Shown: positions 25,063-34,304 of the stretch, one piece after another
Numbering within the stretch: the first letter of the stretch is position 1
How the letters are laid out: every line of letters starts with the position of its first letter
Assembly: GCF_006503695.1 (NCBI RefSeq)
Contig: NZ_SBIK01000011.1
Location: 1-64,000, forward strand
DNA: 64,000 nucleotides
Source: Tepidiphilus succinatimandens
Lineage (GTDB): Bacteria; Pseudomonadota; Gammaproteobacteria; Burkholderiales; Rhodocyclaceae
Direction of reading: 5' to 3'
Made by a program: the position numbers and the translations under genes
Notes under the pieces: generated by a model
Told to the model about the DNA's origin: nothing
Seen by the model: only the letters and a program-made list of their open reading frames with translations
Database searches by the model: none

Positions 25063-28000
25063 CGGAAATGGCCAATGAAGTCGATGTGCTGCGTTTCCCC
25101 CTATGGGGCAGCCGCCTGATCGAGGCGAGCGCCGGCACGGGCAAGACCTACACCATCGCCGCGCTCTATGTACGCCTGGTGCTGGGGCACGGCGGGGAGG
25201 TGGCTTTCTCCCGGGAGCTCACGCCGCCCGAGATCCTGGTGGTGACCTTCACCGAGGCGGCCACCAAGGAGTTGCGTGAGCGTATCCGTCGGCGCCTGAG
25301 CGAGGCGGCGCGCTGGTTCGGCCATCCGGCCGCAGAGGCTGCCCCGGAGTGGGTGGACGATTTTCTGCGCGAATTGCGTGCTCAATATGCGGCAAAGGAT
25401 TGGTCGGGGTGTGAGCGCCGGCTGCAGGCGGCGGCGGAGTGGATGGACGAAGCGGCGGTCTCCACCATCCACGGCTGGTGCCACCGCATGCTGCGCGAGC
25501 ACGCTTTCGACAGCGGTAGCCTCTTTAGCGAGACGCTGGAGACGGAGCCCGACGATCTGCTGCTCGAGGCGGTGCGCGACTACTGGCGGGAGTTTTTCAT
25601 GCCGCTGCCGGCCGAATCGCTGGCGCTGTTGCGCGGCTGGTTCAAGGACGCCTTCGTGCCGGAGAAATTCCAAGGAGCTTTGGCGCGGCTGCTGCCGTTG
25701 GCCGGTGAACTGGAAGAAGGGCCAGAGCCGGCAGAGGTGGCAGAAGAAGTCCGGCGGCAATGGAGGGAAGCGAAAGCTCCGTGGGGGAAATGGGTGCCCG
25801 AGTTGCAGACCTTCTTTGATGAGGCGCACAATCGCAAGGAGATCGACGGGCGGAAATTGCGCGCCGACTACGTGCAGGACTGGCTGGCGGCGTTGGCTCG
25901 ATGGCGCGACGATCCTTTGGCGGAGGCGCCGGATTTGTCCAAAAAAGCTTGGGGTCGTTTGACGCGCACCGGTTTGGACGAGGTGTGGAAGAGCGGCGAG
26001 GCGCCGAGGCACGAGGCGATCGATGCGCTAGAAAACCTGCATCCGCAGCTCGAACGGCTGCGCGAGCAGGGGAAGGCGAGCATCCTTCGGCATGCGGCGC
26101 GTTGGGTGGCGCAGCGTTTTTCCGTGCTGCAGCGGCGGCGGGCGCAGCTGGGGTTCGACGATCTGCTCACCCGTCTCGACCAGGCGCTGCGCGGGCCCAA
26201 CGGGGCCCGGCTCGCTGCGCGCATCCGGCAGTCCTTCCCGGTGGCGCTCATCGATGAATTCCAGGACACCGACCCGGTGCAGTACCGTATCTTCGAGGCG
26301 GTCTATGCGCCGCAGGAGAACGACCCGCAGACTGCCCTCATCCTCATCGGCGACCCCAAGCAGGCGATCTACGCCTTTCGCGGCGCCGACATCTACACCT
26401 ATCTCGAAGCGCGCCGGGCCTGCGGCGAGCGGCGCTACACCCTGCGGCGCAATTTCCGCTCGACCCCGGCGATGGTGGAGGCGGTCAATCGCGTCTTTGT
26501 GAATGCGCAGGAAAAAGGCGAGGCCGGGGCCTTCCTCTTCAGAACCGCCGAGGGAGAGGATCTTCTGCCTTTCCTGTGGGCGGAGGCAAATGGGTTAAAT
26601 GAGCAGTTCGTCTGCGAGGAGAATGAGCCGCCGGCGCTCATGGCGTGGTGGGTGCAAGGGGAAGAAGCGACGGAGCCGCTCGGTGTCAAGGAGTACCGCG
26701 ACCTGCTCGCCCACGGCTGCGCCGAGGAGATCGTGCGCCTGCTGCGGCTGGGGCGGGAAGGGCGGGCAGGGTTCGTCGATCCGGCAAAAGGGACGATGCG
26801 ACCGGTGAGGGCCGCCGACGTGGCAGTGCTGGTGCATACGGGCGAAGAGGCGAAGCTGGTGCGCGCGGCGCTCGCGCGGCGCGGCGTGCGCAGCGTCTAT
26901 CTCTCCGAGCGCAGCTCGGTGTTCGCGAGCCCCGCGGCGGCCGACCTGCAGCGCTGGCTCGAGGCCTGCGCCGAGCCGCAGAACGATGCGCGCCTGCGCT
27001 CGGCCCTGGCGAGCGCCACGCTCGGGCGGTCATGGGAAGAAATCGATGTGCTGGAGCGCGATGTCCTTGCCTGGGAAGCGGAAGTGGCACGCTTTCTCGG
27101 TTATCGCGATCTGTGGCGGCGGCAAGGGGTATTGCCCATGCTGCGCCGGTTGATGCATGACTTCGACGTGCCCGCGCGACTGCTCGCGGGGGAGACGCCC
27201 GAAGGCGACAGCGGCGAGCGGCGGCTCACCGACCTGCTGCACTTGAGCGAGCTCTTGCAGAAGATGAGCCGCGGGTTGGACGGCGAACATGCCCTCATCC
27301 GCGCCTTGGCCGAGGCGCGCCAGGACGGTGGGCAGGGCGCCGAGGAGCGGCAGCTGCGCCTGGAGAGCGACGAGGCGCTCGTCAAGGTGGTGACGGTGCA
27401 CAAGGCCAAGGGATTGGAGTATCCGCTCGTCTTCCTGCCCTTCGCCTGTTCGTTCCGGCAGGTCAAGAAGGACGATCTGCCCCTCGTCTGGCACGATGAA
27501 GCGGGGCGGCGGCAGGTATCGCTCCGTGCTGACGAAACGGCGTTGGCCTGCGCCGAGCGCGAGCGTCTGGCCGAGGATCTGCGCAAGCTCTACGTGGCGC
27601 TCACCCGGGCGCGTTTCGCCACATGGATCGGCGTGGGGGCGCTGGAGAACCTGCACGCGAGCGCCATGGGCTATGCCTTGGGCGTGCGGCAGGGCGATTC
27701 CGTGCCGGAGGTGCGCCAGAAGCTGGACTCGCTCGCCGAGGGATGCGATTTCCTCGTGATCGCACCCGTGCCGGTTCCTGGCGAGGAACGCCTGCCGGCG
27801 GACGGGGAAGGAATCACCTTGGGGCCGGCGCGTACGCCGCGCCGCCGGATCTTCGCCTCGTGGGGGATCTCCAGCTACTCGGGACTGCGCAGCACGCTTG
27901 CGGCCGACCCGCAGACACCGGACGAAGCCAAGGTGCGCGAGCTCGTCCATGCGCCCCCACCGGGGCCGACGGTGCCGGCGACGGGGATCCACGCCCTGCC

Positions 28001-28724
28001 GCCGGGAGCGGCGACCGGCACCTTCCTCCACGGTCTGCTCGAATGGGCGGCACGCCAAGGGTTTGCCACGGTGTGCGCCGACGGCGGGATGCGGCTGCGC
28101 GACCAGGTGGCGCGGCGCTGCGCGGTGCGCGGCTGGACGGCGCACGTCGAGCTGCTCACCCACTGGCTCCTGACGGTGATGCAGGCTAATCTGCCTTTGC
28201 CGGGAGGGGGGACGTGCCAATTGGCCACGCTTTCCGACTATCTGCCAGAGATGGAATTCTGGTTCTCGGTGCCCGAGACCCGCATCGATGCGCTGGATGC
28301 CCTGGTGCAGCGGCACACCTTGAAGGGAGCGGAGCGCCCGAGGCTGACGCCGGGGCGGATCAAGGGCATGATCAAAGGGTTCATCGACCTCGTCTTTTGC
28401 TGGGAGGGGCGCCATTACGTGCTCGACTACAAGTCCAACGTCCTGGGGGCGACGGACGCCGCCTACGGGCGGACGGCCCTGGAGGCGGCCGTGCTCGAGG
28501 GGCGCTACGACCTGCAATACGCCCTTTACCTGCATGCCCTGCACCGGCACCTGCGCGTGCGCCTGCCCGATTACGAACCGCAGCGCCATCTGGGCGGGGC
28601 GGGGCTGCTCTTCCTGCGCGGCATCCACGGGCCGGCCAAAGGAGTGCTGTTCGAGCAAGCCACGGCGCCGCTGCTCGAGGGGCTCGACGATCTCCTCGAT
28701 GGCCCCGGCGGGAGACTGACATGA
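25059..28724 (+). CDS. recB: Exodeoxyribonuclease V beta subunit RecB
   Basis: This 1221-residue 3'-5' helicase and the only nuclease of RecBCD has Walker A IEASAGTGKTYTIAALYVRL near the N-terminus. VALIDEFQDTDPVQYRIFE (motif II) and ILIGDPKQAIYAFRGADIYT (motif III) come next, then TVHKAKGLEYPLVFLP (motif V) and KLYVALTRAR (motif VI). The C-terminal nuclease domain shows GFIDLVF and HYVLDYKSNVLG with the catalytic D-x-K. Both boundaries use 4-base ATGA overlaps, indicating coupled translation with recC and recD. Confidence 0.94.
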   Translation: MTEMANEVDVLRFPLWGSRLIEASAGTGKTYTIAALYVRLVLGHGGEVAFSRELTPPEILVVTFTEAATKELRERIRRRLSEAARWFGHPAAEAAPEWVDDFLRELRAQYAAKDWSGCERRLQAAAEWMDEAAVSTIHGWCHRMLREHAFDSGSLFSETLETEPDDLLLEAVRDYWREFFMPLPAESLALLRGWFKDAFVPEKFQGALARLLPLAGELEEGPEPAEVAEEVRRQWREAKAPWGKWVPELQTFFDEAHNRKEIDGRKLRADYVQDWLAALARWRDDPLAEAPDLSKKAWGRLTRTGLDEVWKSGEAPRHEAIDALENLHPQLERLREQGKASILRHAARWVAQRFSVLQRRRAQLGFDDLLTRLDQALRGPNGARLAARIRQSFPVALIDEFQDTDPVQYRIFEAVYAPQENDPQTALILIGDPKQAIYAFRGADIYTYLEARRACGERRYTLRRNFRSTPAMVEAVNRVFVNAQEKGEAGAFLFRTAEGEDLLPFLWAEANGLNEQFVCEENEPPALMAWWVQGEEATEPLGVKEYRDLLAHGCAEEIVRLLRLGREGRAGFVDPAKGTMRPVRAADVAVLVHTGEEAKLVRAALARRGVRSVYLSERSSVFASPAAADLQRWLEACAEPQNDARLRSALASATLGRSWEEIDVLERDVLAWEAEVARFLGYRDLWRRQGVLPMLRRLMHDFDVPARLLAGETPEGDSGERRLTDLLHLSELLQKMSRGLDGEHALIRALAEARQDGGQGAEERQLRLESDEALVKVVTVHKAKGLEYPLVFLPFACSFRQVKKDDLPLVWHDEAGRRQVSLRADETALACAERERLAEDLRKLYVALTRARFATWIGVGALENLHASAMGYALGVRQGDSVPEVRQKLDSLAEGCDFLVIAPVPVPGEERLPADGEGITLGPARTPRRRIFASWGISSYSGLRSTLAADPQTPDEAKVRELVHAPPPGPTVPATGIHALPPGAATGTFLHGLLEWAARQGFATVCADGGMRLRDQVARRCAVRGWTAHVELLTHWLLTVMQANLPLPGGGTCQLATLSDYLPEMEFWFSVPETRIDALDALVQRHTLKGAERPRLTPGRIKGMIKGFIDLVFCWEGRHYVLDYKSNVLGATDAAYGRTALEAAVLEGRYDLQYALYLHALHRHLRVRLPDYEPQRHLGGAGLLFLRGIHGPAKGVLFEQATAPLLEGLDDLLDGPGGRLT

Positions 28725-30805
28725 ACGAGGCAGATCTGCGCGACGATCTGGCGCGCTGGGTGCAGGATGGCTGGTTGCGGCCGCTCGATGCGGCCTTTGC
28801 ACGATTCCTGCAGGAAAAAGTGCCGCAGGCGCCGTCACGGGCGATCCTTGCCGCAACCCTGGCGAGCCACCAGTTGGGGCGCGGCCACGTGTGCCTCGAT
28901 CTCGCTGCGCTTGCCGACGATCCGGTTTTCACTTTGGCCATCCCGTTGCGCGATGCGGGCGGGTTGCCGACGCCGGCGGGGGCGGTTCAGGGGATTTCGC
29001 GCCAAGCCTGGCTCGGCGAACTCGACTGCCCCGACCTGGTGGGACAGGGGGAGGAGGAAGAAGCGGCGCCGCTCGTGCTTCGGGGCCACCGACTCTACCT
29101 GCGCCGCCAGTGGGACAACGAGCGCGCCGTGCGGCAGGGGATCCTTACGCGGGTGCGGGAAACCGTGCCGTTCGCACCGGAGCCGGTGCGAGCGATCCTC
29201 GAGACGCTCTTCCCTGTGGGCGAGGGGGACGTGTGGCAGCGGCTTGCCTGTGCGCTCGCGCTGCGGCGGCGCTTTGCGCTGATCACCGGCGGTCCCGGCA
29301 CGGGCAAGACGAGCACCGTGGTGCGTCTCATCGCCTTGCTGCAGGCGCTCGCCCTGCAAGGGGGCTTGCCGGGGCGGGGCGAGGCGCCGCTGCGCATCCG
29401 GCTCGCTGCGCCCACCGGCAAGGCGGCCGCGAGGCTGAGCGAATCGATCGGGCAGTCGCTCGAACGGCTGCCGTGGGAGGCGCTGCCGCAGGGCGAACGA
29501 ATCCGCGATTCGCTGCCGAGAAACGTCTCGACGCTGCACCGTCTCTTGGGTGCCCGCGCCGGGTCGCGTCGCTTCCGCCATGATGAGGCCGACCCCCTGG
29601 TGCTGGACGTGCTGGTGATCGACGAGGCTTCGATGGTCGATCTGGAAATGATGGCGGCCGTGCTGCGGGCCTTGCCTCGGGGGGCGCAGCTGGTGCTGCT
29701 CGGCGACAAGGACCAGCTCGCTTCCGTCGAGGCCGGTGCCGTGCTCGGCGGTCTGTGCCGGCGCGCCGACGAGGGGCACTATACGCCCGAGACGATCGCC
29801 TGGTTACGCGAGACGGTCGGAGCGGAACTTCCGGAGGGATTCGCCCCAGAGAATGGCCCATCCGATGCCCCCGTTTACGTCGATCCCGAGGGTACGGCGC
29901 TCGATCAGGCGATCGCCATGCTGCGCCAAAGCCATCGCTTCGCTGCCGAGAGCGCCATCGGCCAGCTCGCGGCGGCGGTCAATCGGGGCGATGCGGCCGC
30001 GGCGCGGAGGGTTCTGCGAGGGACCCTCGCGGGCGATCCGGACGCGCTGGGTGAAGGGGATCGCGCCCTGGCCGCGCCCGTTCCGCCGGCATCCGAAACC
30101 GTGGCGCTCCTCGTTCCCCAAAGCCAGGAGGACGAGGCGCTGCGCCGGCTCGTCTGCGGCACGAAAGAAAGCCCAGCGGGTCATGCCCTCTATCTGCGTG
30201 ACCTGCATGAGCGTCGCCCGCCGCCCGAAGCACCGCCGGCAGCCTGGGACGACTGGGCAAGGGCGGTGCTCGCGGCTTATGGGGGGTTCCAGGTGCTGTG
30301 CGCCGTGCGCGAGGGGCCCTGGGGGGTGGAAGAAATGAACCGGCGCATCGCTCATTGGTTGCGTCGCGCGGGGCTGCTGCCCGACGAGCAGGGATGGTAC
30401 GAGGGGCGTCCGGTGCTGATGACGCGCAATTCCTACGCCCTGGGCCTCATGAACGGCGACGTGGGGGTGACGCTCGCCTTGCCCGGCCCCGAGGGAAAGG
30501 CGCCGCGGCTGATGGTGGCCTTTGCCGCCGCCGCTGGACTGCGCTGGGTGCTGCCCGGCCGCCTGCCCGAGGTGGAGACGGTGTTCGCCCTCACCGTGCA
30601 TAAGTCGCAGGGTTCGGAGTTCGGCCATGCCGTGCTGGTGCTGCCCGATGTCCCCAGCCCCGTGCTCACGCGCGAGCTCGTCTACACCGGCATCACCCGC
30701 GCCCGCTCGCGCTTCACCCTCGTCGATCCGTCGGGCGGGGCCATGCTGGAAGCGGCGATCGCACGCCGGGTGCTGCGCTCGTCCGGGCTGGAAGCGCCTT
30801 TGTGA
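28721..30805 (+). CDS. recD: Exodeoxyribonuclease V alpha subunit RecD
   Basis: This 694-residue 5'-3' SF1B helicase of RecBCD has Walker A ITGGPGTGKTSTVVRL, APTGKAAARLSESI, VLVIDEASMVDLEMM and LLGDKDQLASVEAGAVLG. It ends with the UvrD-like AVHKSQGSEFGH-type motif (read here as LTVHKSQGSEFGHAVLVLP) and ELVYTGITRARSRFTLV. The start ATG overlaps the recB stop (ATGA); an open frame continues upstream but is antisense to family expectation. Last gene of recC-recB-recD. Confidence 0.94.
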   Translation: MNEADLRDDLARWVQDGWLRPLDAAFARFLQEKVPQAPSRAILAATLASHQLGRGHVCLDLAALADDPVFTLAIPLRDAGGLPTPAGAVQGISRQAWLGELDCPDLVGQGEEEEAAPLVLRGHRLYLRRQWDNERAVRQGILTRVRETVPFAPEPVRAILETLFPVGEGDVWQRLACALALRRRFALITGGPGTGKTSTVVRLIALLQALALQGGLPGRGEAPLRIRLAAPTGKAAARLSESIGQSLERLPWEALPQGERIRDSLPRNVSTLHRLLGARAGSRRFRHDEADPLVLDVLVIDEASMVDLEMMAAVLRALPRGAQLVLLGDKDQLASVEAGAVLGGLCRRADEGHYTPETIAWLRETVGAELPEGFAPENGPSDAPVYVDPEGTALDQAIAMLRQSHRFAAESAIGQLAAAVNRGDAAAARRVLRGTLAGDPDALGEGDRALAAPVPPASETVALLVPQSQEDEALRRLVCGTKESPAGHALYLRDLHERRPPPEAPPAAWDDWARAVLAAYGGFQVLCAVREGPWGVEEMNRRIAHWLRRAGLLPDEQGWYEGRPVLMTRNSYALGLMNGDVGVTLALPGPEGKAPRLMVAFAAAAGLRWVLPGRLPEVETVFALTVHKSQGSEFGHAVLVLPDVPSPVLTRELVYTGITRARSRFTLVDPSGGAMLEAAIARRVLRSSGLEAPL

Positions 30806-30810
30806 CTCGT

Positions 30811-31203
30811 TCAGTCGCGGCGGTGAATCTTGATCACGATGGTGTCGGTGCCGCGCGGTGACAGCGCCAGCGACACGATCCAGGTGAGGATGCTATAGAC
30901 GAGGGCGCCCCAGAAGGCCGACCAGAAATCCTCGACCACCACACCGGCCACCAGGCCCGTCCCGGCCCAGAAGAGCAGCGCATTGAGGATGAGGGTGAAG
31001 AGGCCCAGCGTGAGGATGCTCGCCGGCAGGGTGAGGATGAGGAGCACGGGCTTGAGGAAGAGGTTGATGAGGCCGAGCACCAGCGCTGCTGCCAGCGCCG
31101 GCACGAAGCCGGTGATGGAGATGCCGTCGACGAGCTGGGCGGTGACCATCAGCGCCACCGCGTTGAGCAGCCACTGGATGAGCATCCAGAATCCGGGTTT
31201 CAT
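30811..31203 (-). CDS. Phage-holin-like four-helix membrane protein (PF04020 type)
   Basis: This 130-residue protein has four hydrophobic segments: MLIQWLLNAVALMVTAQLV, GFVPALAAALVLGLINLFLK, LTLPASILTLGLFTLILNAL and FWSAFWGALVYSILTWIVSLA. The pattern, with 'GLINLFLKPVLLILTLP', matches the widespread small membrane family annotated as phage holin or DUF360-like, of unknown role. The ATG overlaps the hemH stop by 4 bases, so it is translated from the hrcA-hemH transcript. Confidence 0.8.
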   Translation of the reverse strand: MKPGFWMLIQWLLNAVALMVTAQLVDGISITGFVPALAAALVLGLINLFLKPVLLILTLPASILTLGLFTLILNALLFWAGTGLVAGVVVEDFWSAFWGALVYSILTWIVSLALSPRGTDTIVIKIHRRD

Positions 31204-32294
31204 TGTTTTGCTCCCATGGCCTTGGCCCGCGCGAGGCGTGCCTGCAGTTCTTCGTCCGTGGCCGGTGTGCGGTCGGGCCACTGGCCGAGGTGGTCTTCGA
31301 GGAGGGCGGCAAAGCGCTCGACCCAGAAAGGGGAATCGTTGAGACAGGGGACGTAATGGAATTGCTTGCCGCCGGCCTCGAGAAAAGCGGTGCGGCATTC
31401 CATGCCGATCTCTTCCAGCGTTTCGAGGCAATCGGTGGCAAAGCCGGGGCAGAGGACATCGACGCGCGCCACTCCCTCGCGGGCGAGCCGCTCCAGGGTG
31501 GGCTGGGTATAGGGTTCGAGCCAGCGGGCGCGCCCGAAGCGCGACTGGAAGGTGACGAGCCATTGGTCGGGGGCGAGCCGAAGCCGCTCGGCCACGAGCC
31601 GCGCCGTCTTGTGGCATTCGCAGTGGTAGGGGTCGCCCAGTTCCAGCGTGCGCCGCGGCATGCCGTGGAAACTGAGAATCAGCTTGTCGGGGCGGCCATG
31701 CTGCGCCCAGTGGGTTTCCAGCGTCTGCGCGAGCGCCTCGATGTAGCGGGGGTCGTCGTGCCAGTGGCGCACGAGCCGCAGCTCGGGCACGTCGCGCCAT
31801 CTCATGAGCTCGGCGGCCACGGCGTCGAACACGGAAGCCGTGGTGCTGGCGCAATACTGGGGGTAGAGCGGTACCACGAGCAGGCGTCGCAGACCTTCTT
31901 CTTTCATGCGGGCGAGCACTTTGGCCACGCTCGGTTCGCCATAGCGCATGGCCCAGCGCACGAGCGGTTCGCGCCCGCGCTCGGTCCAATGGGATTCCAG
32001 CGCGTGCGTGAGCCGCTCGGTATAGACTTCGAGCGGCGAGCCTTCGTCGAGCCAGATGCTGGCGTACTTCTGCGCGTTCGCCTTGGGGCGGCGCGGCAGA
32101 ATGAAGAGGTGCAGAATCGTCTGCCACAGCCAGCGCGGCAGCTCGATGACGCGCGGATCGGAGAGGAATTCGCGCAGGAAAGGACGCACGGCTTCCGGGG
32201 TGGGGGCGGCAGGGGTGCCGAGATTGACGAGCAGCACGCCCGTGCGTTGTGGCCGGTCGTGGCGAAAGGGGGGCTCGGGGGCGTAACGGGCCAT
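31200..32294 (-). CDS. hemH: Ferrochelatase HemH
   Basis: This 364-residue enzyme inserts Fe2+ into protoporphyrin IX, the last step of haem synthesis. Signatures are TGVLLVNLGTPAAPTPEAVR, VVPLYPQYCASTTASVFD, LILSFHGMPRRTLELGDPYH (catalytic His), CHKTARLVAERL and VLCPGFATDCLETLEEI (with the conserved Glu). It lies 10 bases after hrcA and overlaps the next small membrane gene, forming a three-gene minus-strand operon. Confidence 0.93.
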   Translation of the reverse strand: MARYAPEPPFRHDRPQRTGVLLVNLGTPAAPTPEAVRPFLREFLSDPRVIELPRWLWQTILHLFILPRRPKANAQKYASIWLDEGSPLEVYTERLTHALESHWTERGREPLVRWAMRYGEPSVAKVLARMKEEGLRRLLVVPLYPQYCASTTASVFDAVAAELMRWRDVPELRLVRHWHDDPRYIEALAQTLETHWAQHGRPDKLILSFHGMPRRTLELGDPYHCECHKTARLVAERLRLAPDQWLVTFQSRFGRARWLEPYTQPTLERLAREGVARVDVLCPGFATDCLETLEEIGMECRTAFLEAGGKQFHYVPCLNDSPFWVERFAALLEDHLGQWPDRTPATDEELQARLARAKAMGAKQ

Positions 32295-32304
32295 GCAGGC
32301 TCCT

Positions 32305-33333
32305 TCAGCGTTCTTCGGCGGTGGCGGCGAGCGCTTGCGACAGGCGCTGCGCCGTGAGCGCGACGATGGGAATCACGCGGTCGTAGGCCATGCGGTTGGG
32401 CCCGATGACGCCGATCGAGCCGAGCATGCGTCCGTCGAAAGTATAGTTGGCGGTGATCACCGAACAGCCTTCGAGCTCCTCCAGCCCAGATTCGGCGCCG
32501 ATGAAGATCTGCACGCCGCGGGCGCGCTGGGCGAGCTCGAGGAGTTGCAGCAGCCCCGTGCGCTCCTCGAACAGGCGGAAGAGTTCGCGCAGGTGCTGCA
32601 TGTTGGTGGTGAAATCGTCGACTTCGAGCAGGTTCGTCTCGCCGGCCACCAGGCAGTCTTCGTCCTCGTCGGTGAGCGCAGTGGGCGAGAGCGCCAGGCG
32701 CATGAGTTCGGAGACGTGGTCTTGCAGCTTGGTCAGTTCGTCGCGCAAGAGGGTGCGGATCTCGTCGAGCGTGTGGCCGGCGAAGCGGCTGCTCAGGAAG
32801 TGGCTCGCCTGCTCGAGCTCGCCCGCGCTGAAGGGGCGGGGCGTGTGCAGCAGGCGGTTTTGCACGTCGCCGCTCTGGGTGACGACGATCAGCAGCACCC
32901 GGTTGCCGCTCAAGGGCACGAACTCGATCTGGCGCACGCGCTCCTGGTCGCGCGGCGGCACGATGACGACGCCGGCGAAGTGAGTGAGCTCCGAGAGCAG
33001 CTCGGAGGCTTTCCGCAGGAGCTTTTGCGGCTGGTCGGGCTGGAGGTTGGCCTCGATCTCGGCGCGGGTCTCGTCTTCGAGCGGGGCGACGGTGAGCAGC
33101 GCGTCGATGAAGAAGTGGTACCCCTTGGCCGTGGGCACGCGCCCGGCCGAGGCGTGCGGGCTATAGACGAGCCCCAGCTCGTCGAGGTCGCTCATCACGT
33201 TGCGCACCGTGGCCGGAGACAGGTCGAGACCGCTTGCGCGCGACAGGGTGCGCGAACCGATCGGTTGTCCTTCGGCGATGTAGCGTTCGATCAACGTCTT
33301 GAGCAGGATGCGACTGCGCGGGTCGAGCATCAT
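32305..33333 (-). CDS. hrcA: Heat-inducible transcription repressor HrcA
   Basis: This 342-residue repressor of chaperone operons binds the CIRCE element. An N-terminal winged helix (SRILLKTLIERYIAEGQPIG and SGLDLSPATVRNVMSDLDEL) is followed by the GAF-like inserted dimerisation domain. The C-terminus is ITANYTFDGRMLGSIGVIGP then RMAYDRVIPIV. Start ATG 33333 (ATGATG) follows GGAGGG. No CIRCE element (TTAGCACTC/GAGTGCTAA) is visible nearby, so targets lie elsewhere. It is divergent from nadK with about 69 bp between. Confidence 0.93.
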   Translation of the reverse strand: MMLDPRSRILLKTLIERYIAEGQPIGSRTLSRASGLDLSPATVRNVMSDLDELGLVYSPHASAGRVPTAKGYHFFIDALLTVAPLEDETRAEIEANLQPDQPQKLLRKASELLSELTHFAGVVIVPPRDQERVRQIEFVPLSGNRVLLIVVTQSGDVQNRLLHTPRPFSAGELEQASHFLSSRFAGHTLDEIRTLLRDELTKLQDHVSELMRLALSPTALTDEDEDCLVAGETNLLEVDDFTTNMQHLRELFRLFEERTGLLQLLELAQRARGVQIFIGAESGLEELEGCSVITANYTFDGRMLGSIGVIGPNRMAYDRVIPIVALTAQRLSQALAATAEER

Positions 33334-33402
33334 GGCGCTTCCCTCCGGAAGTTCGCCGCGCGACGGCGCCGATCGTGGCCGAGTTGTGGAATAATCCGGG
33401 GC

Positions 33403-34284
33403 ATGGCGAATCCATTTACCTCCATCGGTTTGATCGGCAAGCACCAATCGGCGGAAGTCGCCGCGGCGCTGGTCGAGACGGCGCGGTTTCTGCACGAACG
33501 AGGTTATCACGTTTTGATCGAGGCGGAGACGGCGAGTTCGCTCGGCAACTGCGCTCCTTTCCCCGCGCTGCCCTACGCGCGCCTGGGCACCCAGATCGAC
33601 CTGGCGGTGATCGTCGGCGGGGACGGCACGATGTTGAACGCCGCCCGCCATCTCGTCCATCACGACGTGCCGCTCGTGGGCATCAACCAGGGGCGGGTGG
33701 GCTTTCTCACCGACATCCCGCGCGACGAGGCGCAGGAACGGCTCTCCGAGATCCTCGCGGGCGATCATCAGGAAGAAGTGCGCTCCATGCTCTTTGGGCA
33801 GCTGCTGCGCGGCGACAAGGTGCTCACGTCGAGCCACGCCCTCAACGACATCGTGGTGAACAAGGGCGATTTGGGGCGGATGATCGAATTCCGGCTCACC
33901 GTCGACGGGGCCTACGTCTATACCCAGCGCTCCGACGGCATGATCGTGGCCACGCCCACCGGGTCGACCGCCTATGCGCTCTCGGCCAACGGTCCCATCC
34001 TGCATCCGGGGGTGGACGGCATCGCCCTGGTGCCGCTGTGCCCGCACGCGCTCACGGCGCGGCCGGTGACCTTGCCCGATCGCTGTACCATCGAGATCGA
34101 ACTCCTGCCGGGTCACATGGCCGACGTGCATTTCGACGGGCAGGGGCGCATCGAGATGCTGCCGGGCGACGTGCTGCGCATCCAGCGGGCGCAGCGCGGC
34201 GTGCGGCTGCTGCATCCGCGGCAATACTGCTATTTCGCCATGCTGCGCGAGAAACTGCACTGGAGCGCACTGCCTCGCGGCTGA
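33403..34284 (+). CDS. nadK: NAD kinase NadK
   Basis: This 293-residue enzyme phosphorylates NAD to NADP. The signature GGDGTML (72-78) holds the catalytic Asp. VGINQGRVGFLTDI, NDIVVNKG, DGMIVATPTGSTAYALSANG and LCPHALTARPVTLPD follow in family order. ATG 33403 (MANPFTSIGLIGKH) is the family start. It is followed 20 bases later by recN in the common nadK-recN arrangement. Confidence 0.94.
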   Translation: MANPFTSIGLIGKHQSAEVAAALVETARFLHERGYHVLIEAETASSLGNCAPFPALPYARLGTQIDLAVIVGGDGTMLNAARHLVHHDVPLVGINQGRVGFLTDIPRDEAQERLSEILAGDHQEEVRSMLFGQLLRGDKVLTSSHALNDIVVNKGDLGRMIEFRLTVDGAYVYTQRSDGMIVATPTGSTAYALSANGPILHPGVDGIALVPLCPHALTARPVTLPDRCTIEIELLPGHMADVHFDGQGRIEMLPGDVLRIQRAQRGVRLLHPRQYCYFAMLREKLHWSALPRG

Positions 34285-34304
34285 GGCGGCGCAAGGGGGA
34301 GGAA

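Noticed and set aside
30811-32127. A single 438-residue protein joining hemH-antisense-frame sequence to the small membrane protein
   Set aside because: Residues before the ATG at 31203 are hemH read out of frame; the 4-base ATGA overlap and four clean membrane helices define the shorter gene.
32305-33402. CIRCE operator for HrcA autoregulation
   Set aside because: No TTAGCACTC/GAGTGCTAA-like sequence was found between hrcA and nadK.
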